Notes: generated from the sequence alone by a model not told the origin. A stretch of DNA of 41,808 nt from an uncultured Collinsella sp. (GCA_958421655.1 CATZMG010000008.1:1-41808), one strand, 5' to 3'. Positions 1 to 8,335 are shown, counted from the stretch's first letter. Program-made: numbers and translations.

Positions 1-1
1 G

Positions 2-157
2 GAGATATATTGCCAGACCGGAGGGGCCCCGGGGGCGGGAATCGCGCACTCCATAATTTGTTCACAAACGAATATGTCCCTCAGTCGCGTCCCTGAGGTT
101 ATAACTGAAGCATTGGCTTCTGATATTGGCGATGACCAGCTGTTTTATGAGTATTGA
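2..157 (+). CDS. C-terminal end of an unknown protein, cut by the window edge
   Basis: Frame 2 of the plus strand is open from the first bases to a TGA at 155-157, giving about 51 residues that end in GDDQLFYEY. The composition (two Cys, mixed polar residues, acidic end) looks protein-like, but I recognise no family. It would end about 110 bp before the first tRNA-linked repeat, so it may belong to the same imported segment as the TraX gene. The left part is outside the window, so start and product are unknown. A chance open frame of this length is possible. Confidence 0.35.
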   Translation, partial: EIYCQTGGAPGAGIAHSIICSQTNMSLSRVPEVITEALASDIGDDQLFYEY

Positions 158-266
158 GACATCGGTCATCTCTGGAGCGCTACTTTACCCCAAAGGCATC
201 AGCTATCTGTTTCCCATCGGTAAAAGGCGGCTTTTGTTCGCCAAGCGTTCTTATATATAGATAGAT

Positions 267-322
267 ACGGGTTCGAACCCATGAAAGGGCGACAAAAAAA
301 GACAGCCAACCGAAGTTGACCG
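267..322. repeat. Copy A of the 56-bp tRNA-Lys-downstream direct repeat
   Basis: The block starts with a palindromic T-loop-like motif (GGGTTCGAACCC, 269-280) and ends in the remains of a hairpin with a TTCG-type loop. It matches 1555-1609 apart from one extra A and one base change. The second copy is the real terminator region of tRNA-Lys, so this copy marks the far edge of an inserted segment carrying the TraX gene. Its hairpin has lost some base pairing. Confidence 0.85.
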
Positions 323-326
323 CTTT

Positions 327-518
327 CTATTCTATGCTGGAGCATCCAGAGGGTGCTTCCGAACTCGTTTTCTCGCTGCCATTCATGCTTTCGAAGCATC
401 TTTCGACCTTCGCAGTCTCATGTTTTGAGGATCTGCCGTGTTTATCACTGTTATCAATGAGTGTGTGGAAGTGATCCTCATACAGATTCATGCGATCCGC
501 CAGAGAACTGAGAAGCAT
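327..518 (-). CDS. Possible small or remnant ORF of unknown function
   Basis: Sixty-three codons from ATG at 518. The frame stays open upstream to a TGA at 606-608, so up to about 92 codons could be read, but no ATG, GTG or TTG with a ribosome site is seen further up. The peptide is hydrophilic and charged, with no membrane segment and no motif I recognise. It lies downstream of the TraX gene on the same strand. It may be the tail of a degraded mobile-element gene, or chance. Confidence 0.2.
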   Translation of the reverse strand: MLLSSLADRMNLYEDHFHTLIDNSDKHGRSSKHETAKVERCFESMNGSEKTSSEAPSGCSSIE

Positions 519-627
519 CTTTCTGCAGCCCTCGTTGTCTATCCTCGCATCTCTCAGGTCTTCCGGAAATTCACAAGCAGTCTTAGGGTCAATTTGTTTC
601 TGCTTTCAGAGACTTGTTTGAGAGTTT

Positions 628-1425
628 TTAAAGACAGTTCAAAACAATAAGCGAGACACCATAAAGCAGAGCAAGATGTGCCGGATAGAAAATGTAGAAG
701 AAATATTTCAGCTTCAGCCCTCGCTTGCCATTATAAAGATTGATAAGCAACAACGAAATTATCGCGGCAGCAACATCAGGATTAAAAATATTAGCTGTAG
801 TGAACTCAAATCCGCCGCCAATTATATGGCATGACGAAAGGAGCACTGCACATACTGCAGCAAAGAACATCTTAGCTTTGCTGTCGTGGAATAAATAGAA
901 TGCAGCCACAAGCAGAATGCCATACGCACCGCCATCCAGCTTAGTGTATTCAGCTGCCAGTGCTGTCAAAACAATCAGAGCAATTTCTGCAATGTGCCTC
1001 TTCCATTTTGAAAGACTTTGTATCTTTTCCAGAATAATCAAAAAGACCAAGGAAAGCAGGAGCTCATACATAACATTCTGTTGCCGAAGGTCAAATAGCT
1101 GCCCGGTTTGAACGAAATCGTATATGGGCTCCGCAATGATTGCGAAGACAAGCATATTTCGCAGGTACTTCTTTATGTCATGAGTGTGCAAAAATCCCTC
1201 AACTATCAAAAAGCAAAATAAGGGAAATGCAATTCTGCCAAGAACATGAAGCACATCCGAAGCCTCGCTTAGAATCGCCCACTGTTCGTCTGATATCTGA
1301 TTGTACGATGCGTGAGTCATGATTCCATTGGTCAGGACGATCCTGCTTACATGATCGAGAACCATCGAGATGGCCGCTATTATCTTTAATGTGCTGCCGC
1401 TAATTCCGTATCTATCTGTTTTCAT
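628..1425 (-). CDS. TraX-family integral membrane protein
   Basis: The 265-residue protein has about seven to eight hydrophobic segments and the TraX-family pattern. That includes an N-terminal LKIIAAISMVLDHVSR segment, GRIAFPLFCFLIVEGFLHT, and a C-terminal YNGKRGLKLKYFFYIFYP segment. TraX was named for N-acetylation of F pilin. In most bacteria that carry a homologue the substrate is unknown, so an acyltransferase role here is only family knowledge. The ATG at 1425 has an AAGGA site eight bases upstream. Base composition is much lower in GC than the neighbours. The gene begins just downstream of a duplicated tRNA-Lys 3' end and lies between two direct repeats, which points to acquisition at the tRNA. 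No integrase is visible. Confidence 0.85.
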   Translation of the reverse strand: MKTDRYGISGSTLKIIAAISMVLDHVSRIVLTNGIMTHASYNQISDEQWAILSEASDVLHVLGRIAFPLFCFLIVEGFLHTHDIKKYLRNMLVFAIIAEPIYDFVQTGQLFDLRQQNVMYELLLSLVFLIILEKIQSLSKWKRHIAEIALIVLTALAAEYTKLDGGAYGILLVAAFYLFHDSKAKMFFAAVCAVLLSSCHIIGGGFEFTTANIFNPDVAAAIISLLLINLYNGKRGLKLKYFFYIFYPAHLALLYGVSLIVLNCL

Positions 1426-1438
1426 TTCTTTTTCCTTT

Positions 1439-1462
1439 CTTTGGGTGGGCCGTCAGGGGTTC
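1439..1462 (-). repeat. Duplicated 3' end of tRNA-Lys (24 bp)
   Basis: The 24 bases are identical to 1620-1643, the 3' end of the intact tRNA-Lys plus a few flanking bases. The copy breaks off inside the T arm. This is the usual footprint of an element that integrated at a tRNA 3' end. The TraX gene starts only 13 bases further on. Confidence 0.85.
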
Positions 1463-1554
1463 AGCCTGCTTTGCAGGCGGCCGCTGCGGCGCTTTCGCGC
1501 CTTGCGCGCTGCGCTGGCAAACGCTCGCGCGTTTACTCAGCTCCGCGCCCCCCG
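1463..1554. other. GC-rich non-coding spacer with small hairpins
   Basis: The stretch is very GC-rich and made of short palindromes, including 1464-1469/1473-1478 and 1519-1524/1529-1534 (aaacgc-loop-gcgttt). It connects the tRNA 3'-end copy to the T-loop-like motif at 1557-1568. The same series of parts occurs beside tRNA-Gly at 10176-10489. Frames crossing it give arginine- and alanine-rich nonsense and I do not call them genes. Confidence 0.6.
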
Positions 1555-1609
1555 ACGGGTTCGAACCCATGAAAGGGCGACAAAAAAGACGGCCAACCGA
1601 AGTTGACCG
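1555..1609. repeat. Copy B of the direct repeat, next to intact tRNA-Lys
   Basis: Partner of 267-322. It includes the palindromic T-loop-like motif and most of the tRNA terminator hairpin. The two copies are 1288 bp apart in the same orientation and enclose the TraX gene. Confidence 0.85.
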
Positions 1610-1611
1610 TC
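1582..1611 (-). terminator. Intrinsic terminator of tRNA-Lys
   Basis: On the minus strand a 10-bp stem with one G-T pair closes a TTCG loop and is followed by six T. It starts 15 bases after the mature tRNA end. Confidence 0.85.
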
Positions 1612-1626
1612 TCAACAATCTTTGGG

Positions 1627-1699
1627 TGGGCCGTCAGGGGTTCGAACCCTGGACCTTGGGATTAAAAGTCCCCTGCTCTGCCAGCTGAGCTAACGGCCC
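1627..1699 (-). tRNA. tRNA-Lys(UUU)
   Basis: The 73 bases fold as a full cloverleaf: acceptor GGGCCGT/ACGGCCC, D arm with AGCTC and GAGC, anticodon loop CTTTTAA (anticodon TTT), and T arm CAGGG-TTCGAAC-CCCTG. The discriminator base is A. The CCA is not encoded: the next genomic bases are CCCA, so CCA must be added after processing. This tRNA is the reference for the duplicated 3' end at 1439-1462, so it is the apparent target of past integration. Confidence 0.95.
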
Positions 1700-1708
1700 G
1701 CGGGTGGC

Positions 1709-1737
1709 ATTGTACCACGGTCTGGGGCTATTCCCAA
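1709..1737 (-). promoter_or_regulatory. Promoter of tRNA-Lys
   Basis: Minus-strand TTGGGA (1732-1737) and TACAAT (1709-1714) are separated by 17 bases, with the -10 box ten bases before the tRNA. The promoter overlaps the stop region of the upstream aminopeptidase gene. Confidence 0.6.
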
Positions 1738-3008
1738 CTCCATTGGCCGTTCTGGAAAATCACAACTTCACGTCCATCAGGCGTAATGCCCGCAATATCG
1801 ATATCGTCCGTGCCAATCATAAAGTCGACGTGCGTGCTCGAAACGTTGACGCCATGCTCTAGGAGCTCTTCTTTGGACATATCATATCCGCCCTCGATGC
1901 ACTCGGGGAAGCCGACGCCCAGCGCAAGGTGGCAGCTGGCGTTCTCGTCATAGAGCGTATCGTAGAACAGAACACCACTTTCGCGGATCGGCGTGTTCTT
2001 GGAAATGAGCGCGACCTCTCCCAGGTGAGCAGCGCCCTCGTCAGTATCGATGATACTTGCGAGCGTTGCCTTGCCCACGCGGGCGTCGTAGTCCACCACG
2101 CGGCCGCCCTCGAACTTAATCCAAAAATCGTCGACTTTATTGCCGTGGTGAATGAGCGGCATAGCCGAATACACGATACCGTCGGCACGCATACGATCAG
2201 GCGAGGTGAAGACCTCCTCGGTGGGGATGTTGGGGAAGAAGGGATGTCCATCGGGCGTCCTGCCCTTGCCACCGGCCCACTCGTGACCCTTCGTCATGCC
2301 AATCGTCAGATCGGTTCCATTTGCCGCGGTGTAATGCAGGTGGTCAAAACGATTGTCGTTCAGGAAGCGCAAGTTCTTTTCGAACGCCGCGTCATGAAGC
2401 TCCCAGTCGCTCTCCGGGTCCTGGCCATCGGCACGAGCGGTGTGCAGAATCGCATTCCACAGCTTATAGATTGCAACCTCATCGGCGTCTCCCGGGAACA
2501 CCTCGCGCGCCCAAGCCACGACCGGCGCGCCGGCGATGCACCACGGGTTGATGTTGTAGTCCAGTCCACGGCGGAAGACCTTGCACTGCGTGTTCCTCGC
2601 CTTGGATGCCGCGGCCGGCTTGGCGGGATCGATACCCTTGAGAGCCGCAGGATCCGCACCCTCGATAAAGATAAAGCAGGCACCGTCCTGGGCCAAGGAA
2701 TCAAGCTGCAGGCGCTTCCACTCGGGCGTCTGCTCAAAATAGCTTTTATCGACATGCTCGTACGTGAGCCTCGTCACGGCATCATCGGCCCAAATGACCG
2801 TCACATGGCCAGCGCCGGCGACATAAGCCTCCGCGACCACCAAGCGGGCAAAAGGCGCGCACTCGACCGGAGACTGAACGACAACCTCCTGGCCGGGCTT
2901 GACGTTTACGCCCTTGCGGACAACCAGACGCGCATAGTTTTTAATCTTGGGCTCCAGGGCCTTCATGCCCTCCAGAGCTTCTTCGACCGTCAGGGCAGCT
3001 CGAATCAT
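1728..3008 (-). CDS. Aminopeptidase, M29 family (AmpS-like)
   Basis: This is a cytoplasmic metallo-aminopeptidase that removes N-terminal residues from peptides. The roughly 426-residue product is near the usual M29 length of about 410. M29 signatures are present in order: FPNIPTEEVFTSPD with a metal-binding Glu, GEVALI with a second Glu, ENASCHLALG with a His, and SSTHVDFMIG with His and Asp. I choose the ATG at 3008. It has GGAG six bases upstream, whereas the in-frame ATG at 3020, four codons earlier, has no ribosome site. The gene stands alone between the tRNA-Lys promoter, which overlaps its 3' end, and the terminator of the purC operon. Confidence 0.92.
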   Translation of the reverse strand: MIRAALTVEEALEGMKALEPKIKNYARLVVRKGVNVKPGQEVVVQSPVECAPFARLVVAEAYVAGAGHVTVIWADDAVTRLTYEHVDKSYFEQTPEWKRLQLDSLAQDGACFIFIEGADPAALKGIDPAKPAAASKARNTQCKVFRRGLDYNINPWCIAGAPVVAWAREVFPGDADEVAIYKLWNAILHTARADGQDPESDWELHDAAFEKNLRFLNDNRFDHLHYTAANGTDLTIGMTKGHEWAGGKGRTPDGHPFFPNIPTEEVFTSPDRMRADGIVYSAMPLIHHGNKVDDFWIKFEGGRVVDYDARVGKATLASIIDTDEGAAHLGEVALISKNTPIRESGVLFYDTLYDENASCHLALGVGFPECIEGGYDMSKEELLEHGVNVSSTHVDFMIGTDDIDIAGITPDGREVVIFQNGQWSWE

Positions 3009-3035
3009 GTGCCACTCCATCTATCTATAGAACAG

Positions 3036-3068
3036 TAAAAAGGCGCGCCGCAAAAACGACGCGCCTTA
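3036..3068 (-). terminator. Terminator of the purC operon
   Basis: On the minus strand an AAGGCGCG/CGCGCCTT stem is followed directly by a T run. It lies about 30 bp after the stop of the 3098-3673 gene. Confidence 0.8.
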
Positions 3069-3097
3069 TATCTTAGCGATAAGTATGTATGCAAACG

Positions 3098-3673
3098 CTA
3101 CTTCTTCTTGGAGTCCTTCTTGTCCTCCTCGGCAGCTGCGCGCTCGATAAGAGCGTTGAGCTTGTTCTCGGACATGCCCTCGGCCTGCGCGCGGTACATG
3201 TTGCGCAAGGGACGAATACGAGCGAAGTCGTAGATAAAGTCACCTAAGATGATGACATAGGACAAAACAATGCCGACCATCTGGACGGGACTGGACACCG
3301 TGCCGCCGGGAGCGAAGTAGAGCGAAGCCCAAATTGCCACGACGAGTACCATGCCAATGGCGAGCACAATCCACCAGATGCGACGGCGCTTGGTGTAGTC
3401 CTCGTCCTGCTTGAGGAGGATATTCGACACCGTATAGATGCGGTCCTCCTTGGCGCGCTGCTTAGCCTTGCGGGCGCGCTTCTCCTCTTTAGAGAGGCCC
3501 TCGAGGTTCTCGCCCTTCTCGAGCTCTTTGCGGCGTGCCTTAGACGAAGCCGGCACGACGCGAACGGAGCTCGCTGCTTGGCGGGCGGGCTTAGCAGATG
3601 CGGCAGACTTGCGCGCAACCCCGGTAACTTCGTGGGATTGCGTGCGCTTGTTCGTGGCGCTACGGGTACTCAC
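3098..3673 (-). CDS. Small basic two-pass membrane protein of unknown function
   Basis: The 191-residue protein has a long charged N-terminus rich in Ala, Lys, Arg and Ser (about 1-85). Two hydrophobic segments follow (about 98-120 and 128-148), then a lysine-rich C-terminal tail. I recognise no catalytic motif. It starts with GTG immediately after the purC stop (no spacer) and has AAGGAG eight bases upstream inside purC, so the two genes are translationally linked. A terminator follows. The pairing with purC may be only positional. Confidence 0.75.
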   Translation of the reverse strand: MSTRSATNKRTQSHEVTGVARKSAASAKPARQAASSVRVVPASSKARRKELEKGENLEGLSKEEKRARKAKQRAKEDRIYTVSNILLKQDEDYTKRRRIWWIVLAIGMVLVVAIWASLYFAPGGTVSSPVQMVGIVLSYVIILGDFIYDFARIRPLRNMYRAQAEGMSENKLNALIERAAAEEDKKDSKKK

Positions 3674-4561
3674 TTATGCGTTCTCCTTCATGCTTGTGAA
3701 CTGGGAGCCCGTGATGATCTGGAAGGCCTCGCGATAGCGCTCGGACGTGCCATCGATGACCTCGGCGGGCAGGTGCGGGGTCTCCCCCGTCATATCCCAG
3801 TTGGCCTTGAGCCAATTGCGGACGAATTGCTTGTCGTAGCTAGGCTGGATCTTGCCCTCCTCGTAGCTGGCAGCAGGCCAGAAACGGCTGGAGTCGGGCG
3901 TGAGGCACTCGTCGATCAGCGTGACCTTGCCATCAATAACACCAAACTCGAACTTGGTGTCGGCAATGATGATGCCACGGGTCGCGGCGTACTCGGCAGC
4001 GGCCTTGTAGATCTTGAGGGAAAGGTCGCGAATCTGCGCGGCGATGTCCTCACCCACGATCTCGCAGCAACGCTCGAACGAAATGTTCTCGTCGTGGTCG
4101 CCGATCTCGGCCTTCGTGGACGGCGTGAACAGCGGCTCGGGAAGCTTGGAGGCCTCGGTCAGACCCTCGGGCAGCTGAATGCCGCAGACGGTGCCGTTCT
4201 CGTCATAGGTCTTCTTGCCCGAACCGGTCAGATAGCCGCGGACGATGCACTCGATAGGAATCGTCTGGGCCTTCTTAACCAGCATGGCGCGGCCAGCGAG
4301 GTAGTCACGATACTCAGCAAACTCCTCGGGGAAATCCGCCGGGTCGATGGAAACGAGATGGTTGGGGACGATGTCGGCAAACTTATCGAACCAGAATGCC
4401 GAGATGCGATTGAGCACCTCTCCCTTAAACGGAATCTCGTCGGGAAGAATGAAGTCGAACGCAGAAATGCGGTCGGTGGCGACCATCAGCAGGTTTTCAC
4501 CGGCATCGTAGATATCACGAACCTTGCCACGGGAATCCGGACGACGCTCCATCGTTGTCAC
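3674..4561 (-). CDS. purC: Phosphoribosylaminoimidazole-succinocarboxamide synthase
   Basis: SAICAR synthetase joins CAIR and aspartate with ATP in purine synthesis. Family motifs include RGKVRDIYDAGENLLMVATD near the N-terminus, the ISAFDFILPDEIPFKG nucleotide region, and IIIADTKFEFG with DECLTPDSSRFW in the second half. The frame is open from a GTG at 4570, but AAGGAG abuts that codon. The GTG at 4561, with AAGGAG eight bases upstream, is the better start and gives about 295 residues. purB, the next SAICAR-using enzyme, lies about 4 kb away on the same strand but in a separate unit. Confidence 0.95.
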   Translation of the reverse strand: MTTMERRPDSRGKVRDIYDAGENLLMVATDRISAFDFILPDEIPFKGEVLNRISAFWFDKFADIVPNHLVSIDPADFPEEFAEYRDYLAGRAMLVKKAQTIPIECIVRGYLTGSGKKTYDENGTVCGIQLPEGLTEASKLPEPLFTPSTKAEIGDHDENISFERCCEIVGEDIAAQIRDLSLKIYKAAAEYAATRGIIIADTKFEFGVIDGKVTLIDECLTPDSSRFWPAASYEEGKIQPSYDKQFVRNWLKANWDMTGETPHLPAEVIDGTSERYREAFQIITGSQFTSMKENA

Positions 4562-4587
4562 GTGAGTCACTCCTTACCTAAATACGA

Positions 4588-4615
4588 CAGAAATGCGGGT
4601 TCTTTCCCGCATGTT
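4588..4615 (-). terminator. Probable terminator after the histidine kinase gene
   Basis: A perfect 7-bp stem, ATGCGGG/CCCGCAT (4593-4599 and 4606-4612), lies in the 109-bp gap between the kinase stop and purC. The T-rich tail on the minus strand is weak (TTTCTGT), so read-through into purC is possible. Confidence 0.45.
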
Positions 4616-4670
4616 TTCGCAAACTCGGAGCGGCAGGGACGCGGCCCCTCCTTCACCGAATAGCGAAAAG

Positions 4671-6236
4671 CTAGTGCTCCATTGTAGTAGATGCCGCGTC
4701 CGCCGTGTGCTCGCGGGGCAGATGAATTGTAAAAGTCGTACCCTTTCCAAGCTCCGACTCCACGGATATGTAGCCATGGTGACGCTCGACGATCTGCTTG
4801 GTCACGGCGAGGCCGACGCCCAGGCCGCCAGCTTCGCGGGCGCGGCTGGCATCGGCGCGCCAAAACCGCCCGAAAATGCGCGACAGATCGTCCTTGGCAA
4901 TACCGATGCCGGTATCAGAAACGGCAATGCTGACGTGCCTGCGGTCACTGAGCACCGACACCACGACCCAACCGCCCTCGGGGGTGTAGCGCATGGCGTT
5001 GCTCATGAGGTTGATAACACATTGCGTGATCATGTCGGGATCGGCTTCGACGACATCGTCGTGACCCTGGGTCTCGTCCGCAAAACGCAGGCGCAGATCG
5101 CGGTCGGCAAACAGACGCTCCTGGCCGTTCACAATCGATCGCACGAAAGGAACCATGTCCACCGGCTCAAGGTTGAGCGGAGCCGTGCTGTTTTCCATGC
5201 GCGACAGGTCGAGCATCTGCTGCACCAGACGAGCCAGGCGACGCGTCTCGGAAGCAACGGTCTCCAAATGCTCATCGTCGGTGGGATACACGCCGTCCTG
5301 CATGGCCTCGACCGTCGCAAGCATCGCCATAAGCGGCGTGCGCAGCTCGTGTGCGACATCCGAGGTCAGGCGCTTCTCGTGTTTCATATCCTTCTCGAGC
5401 GAGGTGGCCATCTCATCGAAGGTCTCACCCAGCTGATCGATCTCGTCATCACCGCGCAGCCCCGTGCGAGCCGACAGGTCGCCGTCACGGATTTGCTTTG
5501 CGGTACTGGTGATGCGATGAATCGGTTTGGTGAGCATGCGCGACACGAGCGATCCGATAACGACCGAAATGCAGATTGCAACAACCGCGGCGAGGGCCAT
5601 GGCGTTAAAGGTCTTCTCCCTAAACGCAGAGTCCGCCTTGGTGAGCAGAGCGTCGGAGCCGATGGCCCACAGCTTTACCTGTCCGACATGCTCGCCGGAA
5701 GACGTTACAATCTCGACGTTAGCAACGCTATCGGAGTCGGTTGGAGCAGACGAGACCGGGCTATGCGATGCCCTCTTGCCGCTCGTGTCGTCGGTCGTAG
5801 CCTGGTTTTCGCGTACATCGGCGGTGGCGCTTGCCGAGGGCCAGGAATCGTCATAAACGATCACACCCTTTTTATTGACGACCTGCATGCCCAGATCGTC
5901 GGAAACCAAACTCGACGTTGCGACCGTGCGCAGTTCTCCCGCGGTCCAAGAGCCGTTTTCCTCATATGAGGTCGCCAACTTCTCGGCAGCGGAATTTGCG
6001 ATTTCGACGATATTGGAGCGTGTGTAATCCGAAAAGACCGTGCCCCACACAACAGAGACAACGCCCACCAGCACCAATACCGTCATGAGCGATGTCAGAG
6101 CAAAAGCAAGTGCCATGCGCGAGGGATAGCTCATCGTTGGCCGTGAATCGGAACGAGGCGTGTTCCAACTAGCCTTGGAACCCGCCTCGCTCTCCTGCTT
6201 GTGCTTTTGTCCGATTTCAAAGCGCGCAGGTGTCAT
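4671..6236 (-). CDS. Sensor histidine kinase (HAMP, HisKA, HATPase)
   Basis: Membrane sensor of a two-component system, 521 residues. Domains in order: a short cytoplasmic N-terminus, first membrane segment (about 42-67), and an extracellular sensor region of about 140 residues with a Ser/Thr/Asp-rich stretch. These are followed by a second membrane segment (about 211-233), HAMP (about 234-284), and HisKA with SDVAHELRTPL and phospho-His 296. The ATPase domain has an N box (INLMSNAMRYTPEGG), G1 (VSDTGIGIAKDD), F box (FGRFWRAD) and G2 (GGLGVGLAV). It starts 11 bp after the response regulator stop, with AGGGA upstream of the ATG, so the two form an operon. The signal sensed is unknown. Confidence 0.93.
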   Translation of the reverse strand: MTPARFEIGQKHKQESEAGSKASWNTPRSDSRPTMSYPSRMALAFALTSLMTVLVLVGVVSVVWGTVFSDYTRSNIVEIANSAAEKLATSYEENGSWTAGELRTVATSSLVSDDLGMQVVNKKGVIVYDDSWPSASATADVRENQATTDDTSGKRASHSPVSSAPTDSDSVANVEIVTSSGEHVGQVKLWAIGSDALLTKADSAFREKTFNAMALAAVVAICISVVIGSLVSRMLTKPIHRITSTAKQIRDGDLSARTGLRGDDEIDQLGETFDEMATSLEKDMKHEKRLTSDVAHELRTPLMAMLATVEAMQDGVYPTDDEHLETVASETRRLARLVQQMLDLSRMENSTAPLNLEPVDMVPFVRSIVNGQERLFADRDLRLRFADETQGHDDVVEADPDMITQCVINLMSNAMRYTPEGGWVVVSVLSDRRHVSIAVSDTGIGIAKDDLSRIFGRFWRADASRAREAGGLGVGLAVTKQIVERHHGYISVESELGKGTTFTIHLPREHTADAASTTMEH

Positions 6237-6247
6237 ATGTGATTTCC

Positions 6248-6970
6248 CTATTTCTCGTCCGACTTATCGGTCTTGGCCGGAGCCTCGAAGCGATAGCCGA
6301 CACCATGGACGGTGTAGAGCCACTTGGGCTTCTTGGGATCATCGCCCAGCTTGGCGCGAAGATTCTTCACGTGGCTATCGATGGTGCGCTCATAGCCCTC
6401 AAAGTCATACCCGAGCACTTTCTCGACCAGCTCCATGCGGTTATACACACGGCCGGGATGACGGGCAAGTGTGGTGAGCAGCTTGAACTCGGAAGCCGTC
6501 AGATCGACTTCCTTGCCCTCGACCAAGATCTTGTGGCCCGAGATATCGATGACCAGATCGCCGAAGTCGAGTACCTCGACGGCGGGCTCGTCGGCCTGAT
6601 GGGCACGGCGGAACAGAGCGCGAACGCGGGCGACGAGCTCGCGCGGCGAGAACGGCTTAATCAGATAGTCGTCGGCGCCGAGCTCAAGACCGATAATACG
6701 GTCCTCGATCTCGCCCTTAGCCGTCAGCATGATGATGGGGACATCCGAGGTATCGCGAATGGTGCGGCAAACGCGCTCGCCGGGGATCTTGGGGAGCATA
6801 AGGTCGAGCACGACCAGGTCGAACTGATGCTTCTCGAACTCCTCGATCGCGGACTGGCCGTCGCCGACGCCCACAACCCAGTAGCCTTCGCGCTCGAGAT
6901 AGGCAGCGACGGCGTCACGGATTGCCTTCTCATCCTCGACCAGCAGAATCTTTTTTGCATCTGAAGCCAT
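6248..6970 (-). CDS. OmpR/PhoB-type response regulator
   Basis: DNA-binding partner of the kinase encoded just downstream. The receiver domain (about 7-120) has the acidic pocket VEDE, phospho-Asp 56 in VVLDLMLP, Thr in IIMLTAKG, and Lys in DYLIKPF. A winged-helix trans_reg_C domain follows (about 135-230), with LTASEFKLL and the closing WLYTVHGVGYRFE. I choose the ATG at 6970 (240 residues) because AGGGGGG lies seven bases upstream. The frame also runs to a TTG at 6991, which has no clear ribosome site. The product may bind near its own promoter, but I cannot identify target repeats. Confidence 0.94.
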   Translation of the reverse strand: MASDAKKILLVEDEKAIRDAVAAYLEREGYWVVGVGDGQSAIEEFEKHQFDLVVLDLMLPKIPGERVCRTIRDTSDVPIIMLTAKGEIEDRIIGLELGADDYLIKPFSPRELVARVRALFRRAHQADEPAVEVLDFGDLVIDISGHKILVEGKEVDLTASEFKLLTTLARHPGRVYNRMELVEKVLGYDFEGYERTIDSHVKNLRAKLGDDPKKPKWLYTVHGVGYRFEAPAKTDKSDEK

Positions 6971-7025
6971 AACACGGCCCCCCTGTCTCAATTAGCTAAG
7001 AACAAGCCCATTTTAACGCACCTGA

Positions 7026-7064
7026 GCCCGCCAGATGCCGCTATGACGCGGCAGCTCGGCGGGC
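7026..7064. other. GC-rich two-part stem-loop between lipoprotein and regulator genes
   Basis: Nested complementary arms GCCCGCC/GGCGGGC and GCCGC/GCGGC form a strong hairpin. There is no T run on either strand. It could end the lipoprotein transcript or lie in the 5' region of the response regulator mRNA. Confidence 0.5.
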
Positions 7065-7123
7065 GGTACTCACAATTACAACGCGTTTATTCCCCTGTTG
7101 GCGCCTTTTTAACCCCTCTAAGC

Positions 7124-8335
7124 TTAAAGAGAGAATAGGCGTGCAGTGACCGTCTCTGGTATACCCTGGCTGTTGCGCACCGTGGCGTACGTAAGGAATG
7201 AGTCCGATTTTCCCGCCGTAGCTGGATAATCGCCATACTCCAAAGCGCGGTCGGGCGACAGCAGCGAGCCATAGGTCTTGGCAGAGGTGTCGATCAGGAA
7301 ATGCGACGCCTGTACCTTAACAAGGTATTTATTCTTCTTGCCAGCCGCACATGCGAGCGGCTCGCGTGACAGGAAGAGGTACGGCCCTCCTTCATTACCG
7401 ATATACGTGCCCATATTGCCCAGGCTGCCCACGCCACTATAGGCCGCCTCGATAGAAAACACGAAGGTATCGCCCATATATACGGCCTCGAAAGGCAAAA
7501 CTGACGAAGGAAGGACCAACTGGGCACGCTTGGTGTTGTTGCCGTCGGTCAGATCGATTGCCGTTATGCCGTAGTAGACGCCCTCGTCGTTGCGGACACG
7601 CGGCGAGATGGTCAAAATGCCGTCGCTCGCGCGCGGGGCCGATGCAAAGCGGCCCGTCGATTTCCAAATTGTCTCGGCCTTGGATTCATCAAGTGAGCGA
7701 CGATAGCAAAACGAATCGCTACTCGTTTTATTGCCACCTGCCGAGGGCATTTTATACCAGATGACTGATGACCCGAACGCCGTAAACAGCGGCGGATCAT
7801 AGTCCTTGCCACCTCGATCGAGCTCAACCACGTCGCCAGAGAGCGAAGCGCCCGACAGATTTTGACCGTAGAGCTTCCACGATGAATTGGCAAAGTTCAT
7901 CTCAACCCACGCGAATACGCTGTCGCCGGCACGGACATCGTAGAATGCATATCCCGTGCCCTCGATAGGATCCTCGATTAATGTGGTAAGCGAGCCATCG
8001 CCCAGGTTGAGCACACCGAGTGTGTTGGCGTGCAGTGCCGATGCGGGCGCCATCATCGCCGCGGCGTAATCGCCGTCGCAGTAGTACAGCAGCGTACCCA
8101 GAGGCAGCGTCCATGACGCCGCCGGCTCAAGATCGATGTCGACTGCCTCGTACTCATCCGTAATCGAGATGATTTTGGAATCATCCTTGATAACCTGCGG
8201 CTCGCCGGCGGCATCATCGCTGGTGCCCGTTTTTTTCGAGCATCCGGCAAGCACCGTGGCAGCGCCCGCGGCAGCCCCACCGAGTACAAAGCCGCGACGC
8301 GATATTCCGTTCTTGATGTGATCGGCGATACCCAT
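7124..8335 (-). CDS. Tat-exported lipoprotein of unknown function
   Basis: The 403-residue protein begins with a twin-arginine signal (SRRGFVLGG) that runs into a lipobox, VLAGC, with Cys near residue 32. It should therefore be exported folded and anchored to the outer face of the membrane. The mature part is rich in aromatic and Gly/Asp turns with repeated short hydrophobic strands, suggestive of a beta-propeller-like or other all-beta fold. I see no catalytic motif. Its ATG overlaps the stop of the upstream TSCPD-domain gene by one base (TAATG), so translation is coupled. The function is not predictable from sequence. Confidence 0.85.
   Translation of the reverse strand: MGIADHIKNGISRRGFVLGGAAAGAATVLAGCSKKTGTSDDAAGEPQVIKDDSKIISITDEYEAVDIDLEPAASWTLPLGTLLYYCDGDYAAAMMAPASALHANTLGVLNLGDGSLTTLIEDPIEGTGYAFYDVRAGDSVFAWVEMNFANSSWKLYGQNLSGASLSGDVVELDRGGKDYDPPLFTAFGSSVIWYKMPSAGGNKTSSDSFCYRRSLDESKAETIWKSTGRFASAPRASDGILTISPRVRNDEGVYYGITAIDLTDGNNTKRAQLVLPSSVLPFEAVYMGDTFVFSIEAAYSGVGSLGNMGTYIGNEGGPYLFLSREPLACAAGKKNKYLVKVQASHFLIDTSAKTYGSLLSPDRALEYGDYPATAGKSDSFLTYATVRNSQGIPETVTARLFSL

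Larger units (their letters stand above)
158..627. other. Low-GC stretch without a secure gene
   Basis: This 470-bp stretch is clearly AT-richer than the housekeeping genes to the right. It holds the first copy of the tRNA-linked repeat (267-322). It also holds a leftward open frame from about 605 to 327 with an internal ATG at 518. That frame lacks a good start and resembles nothing I know, so it could be a short gene or the remnant of a decayed one. Nothing else is recognisable. Confidence 0.5.

Noticed and set aside
1412..1618. Short frames over the tRNA-Lys repeat giving peptides such as WVGRQG
   Set aside because: They are translations of tRNA and repeat DNA, not genes.
4593..5969. A 458-codon rightward open frame opposite the histidine kinase
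   Set aside because: It has no recognisable domain, and the minus strand holds a complete kinase.
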